From Acestrorhynchus altus (Eukaryota; Chordata; Actinopteri; Characiformes; Acestrorhynchidae), in contig CM067522.1 of the NCBI GenBank assembly GCA_034509495.1, positions 6,076,416-6,140,415 of the forward strand: a DNA stretch of 64,000 nucleotides, read 5' to 3'. The notes under the pieces were generated by a model. It was given only the letters and a program-made list of their open reading frames with translations. It was not told where the DNA came from and searched no databases. The translations under genes and the position numbers were made by a program. How positions within the stretch are numbered: position 1 is the stretch's first letter; each line of letters starts with the position of its first letter. Below are positions 62,453 to 64,000 of the stretch, piece after piece.

Positions 62453-63134
62453 ACTTCCACAGACTTGTCCATTGCTTGAATGAAACAAAGAAAGTTCATT
62501 TAGAAAAGAATTAATATTCTGAGAGCTTGGAATGTGTACAGCCATAAAATTGGTTTATCCCCTCAATGGCACAAATATTGCAGAGTGTGGAGGATCACTT
62601 TACAAGCCACTAAAACGAGGTGGAAGATCCGCTGCAATTTTTAGCTCTTGCTCAATGTGAGATTTCTGCTTCAATTAGCTTTCACTGTGTGTTACGTTAA
62701 TTACTTTACACAAGGTGGCAGCAAAAAAAAACCCAAAAAACACAAAGGCAGAAAACAGACAGTCCTTTGTCAGGACTATGACACAGTTGCTAAAAGAGCT
62801 ATTGTCCTGATCTGGGATAAATGGAATTGGGGGAATCTATAAACAGCCATTCATTGCATTATTGGATTGTTGGGTGGGCTTTGGGCTACTTATGTTAACA
62901 GTATTTGAGTTTTGTTTTTAAACTGGATTGAACATAATTTCTTCTTGTTCTTCTCTGGTTTTGAGTCAGAGGGGCAGTATGGCAATATCAATTATGCCTC
63001 ATATAGGGGGTGTAAGAAATAGGAGTATATGTAAGTGTTATTATAGTTTGCAATGTGGCATAAATTCTCAAAAGTGCAGTGTCAATTTTAAATAACTATA
63101 TTACAGACAGAGTTATGGCAGACAGTGGTTGTAA
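62453..63134. other. Intron 2 sequence, nothing recognised
   Basis: No supported feature. Confidence 0.6.
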
Positions 63135-63597
63135 GTGAAGAGTGTCACACTCTTCTGACTCCACTGTTCAATTCAAATGAACACAAACTTATAGGATAAA
63201 GACATAAACCCCCGGCGAGCAAGCCAAAGTGTGACAGAGGCAAGGAAAAACTCCAGAGATGGAGGAAGAACCCTGGGAGGAACCAGGCTCACAAGGGGGA
63301 CCCTTCCTCCTCTCTGGTCAAACTACTCATACATTATTGATATGTGACAAATGGGACAACTGCCCAGGTGTACTGGAGGGGATGTGTCTGTGTGATGACA
63401 AGTGGGTCTACGCAAGGGTGGGAAACCCAGTCAGACGTCCACAGCCAGAGCGTGTATGTGGTCCCAAGGTCCATCTCCAGACAGGTGGCAGCCTCGCCTC
63501 TGAAGTGATGCATGAAGTCAAGATTGTTTCTCCTTCCAACAGCGCAGGTTGGTTATTGTCATTAACATGTCATAACGCTGTTCTGACTGAATAAAAT
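63135..63597 (+). repeat. Copy of a dispersed fish repeat (GGAAAAACTCC...GGGAGGAACCAGGCTC)
   Basis: Contains GGCAAGGAAAAACTCCAGAG, GAAGAACCCTGGGAGGAACC and GGGGGACCCTTCCTCCTCTC, in the order of a widespread teleost repeat. The 111-codon frame at 63259-63594 lies inside it and is not a host gene. Class not determined. Confidence 0.55.
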
Positions 63598-64000
63598 AAC
63601 TTTTCTTTTACTGTTTTACGCACATTATTATGTTATTTGCACCATCCTGAGGAGTGGACAAAATGGTAAGAATATTATATTACAATATTTAGAAATATCT
63701 TCACAATACACAATATTCTATCTCAGTATTTTTTCATGCAGACAAAATATATGTCAGTAAGTATTTGTTTCTAACAGATTGTTAAAAACTTGTAATCAAA
63801 TACTTTCTCAAACTCAGTACAGTGATTTTATCTAATTAAACATCACTAATTACACTCAAAGCACAAGAACAATAACACAATTTATGACAGTTTCAATAAA
63901 ATATATTCATATTGGGTTCACATATATGCAACTGCAAACTGAATCACCCATCATTTTTAAAATTTGATTTATAAAGCACAAGAATGCTGCCACAGTGTCA

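Larger units (their letters stand above)
48622..64000 (+). other. edil3: EDIL3 intron 2 (5' part, continues past the window)
   Basis: This begins with the GTAAGT donor and has no recognisable acceptor/exon before the window ends. In mammals the next coding piece is a very short alternatively spliced exon and then EGF2 with RGD. I found neither here. The content is AT-rich intronic sequence with microsatellites and MITE fragments. Confidence 0.7.

Noticed and set aside
63259..63594. 111-codon frame at the window end
   Set aside because: It lies within a dispersed fish repeat and has no recognisable domain.

Overview
This is vertebrate nuclear DNA, almost certainly from a teleost fish. The transposon content supports that: two Rex3-type RTE LINEs, several fish Tc1 elements, PIF/Harbinger remnants, a tRNA-derived SINE with a CATC-type tail, and fish-type MITEs. 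The dense dinucleotide and trinucleotide microsatellites fit as well. Some of the MITE families recall Otophysi (characins, catfishes, electric eels), but that placement is tentative. There are no operons, CRISPR arrays or prokaryotic features, and nearly all long open frames are shadows of simple repeats or dead transposons.

The only host gene I can support is the 5' part of EDIL3 (DEL-1, EGF-like repeats and discoidin domains 3) on the + strand. Exon 1 lies in a CpG-rich block (about 10987-11320) and ends in a consensus donor. Exon 2 (48493-48621) encodes a complete six-cysteine EGF domain very close to EGF1 of EDIL3. The two exons join in phase 1 and give a signal-peptide tail running into EGF1. 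Intron 1 is about 37.2 kb and intron 2 runs off the window (over 15.3 kb). The RGD-bearing EGF2, EGF3 and the discoidin domains must lie beyond 64000. The exon 1 start ATG at 11262 is one base out of frame with the EGF reading frame, and no in-frame ATG exists in the exon. A single-base assembly insertion in the CCCC run at 11274-11277 is the simplest explanation.

Layout: 1-10924 is 5' flank. It holds a Rex3 copy on the minus strand (928-3570), a Harbinger remnant (about 4684-6297), and a degenerate tandem array (about 6300-10915) split by a second Rex3 copy on the plus strand (7718-10238). At 10925-11320 are a CT tract and the CpG-rich promoter/exon 1. From 11321 to 48492 is intron 1, with microsatellites, a second Harbinger remnant (about 17754-19440), a CAAC-rich minisatellite, a well-delimited deleted Tc1 (24999-25531), a SINE (25821-26134), a MITE cluster (27941-29262), a second deleted Tc1 (33856-34693), a Tc1 transposase fragment on the minus strand (about 40230-40620), a TA-flanked MITE (41580-41818) and a hAT-type MITE with an 8-bp target duplication (45714-45897). 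From 48622 to 64000 is intron 2, with more microsatellites and MITE copies.

I found no previously undescribed system. The observations most worth checking are the exon 1 frame conflict, the minisatellite/CT/CA arrangement around the promoter, and the direct Harbinger repeats that bracket exon 1.
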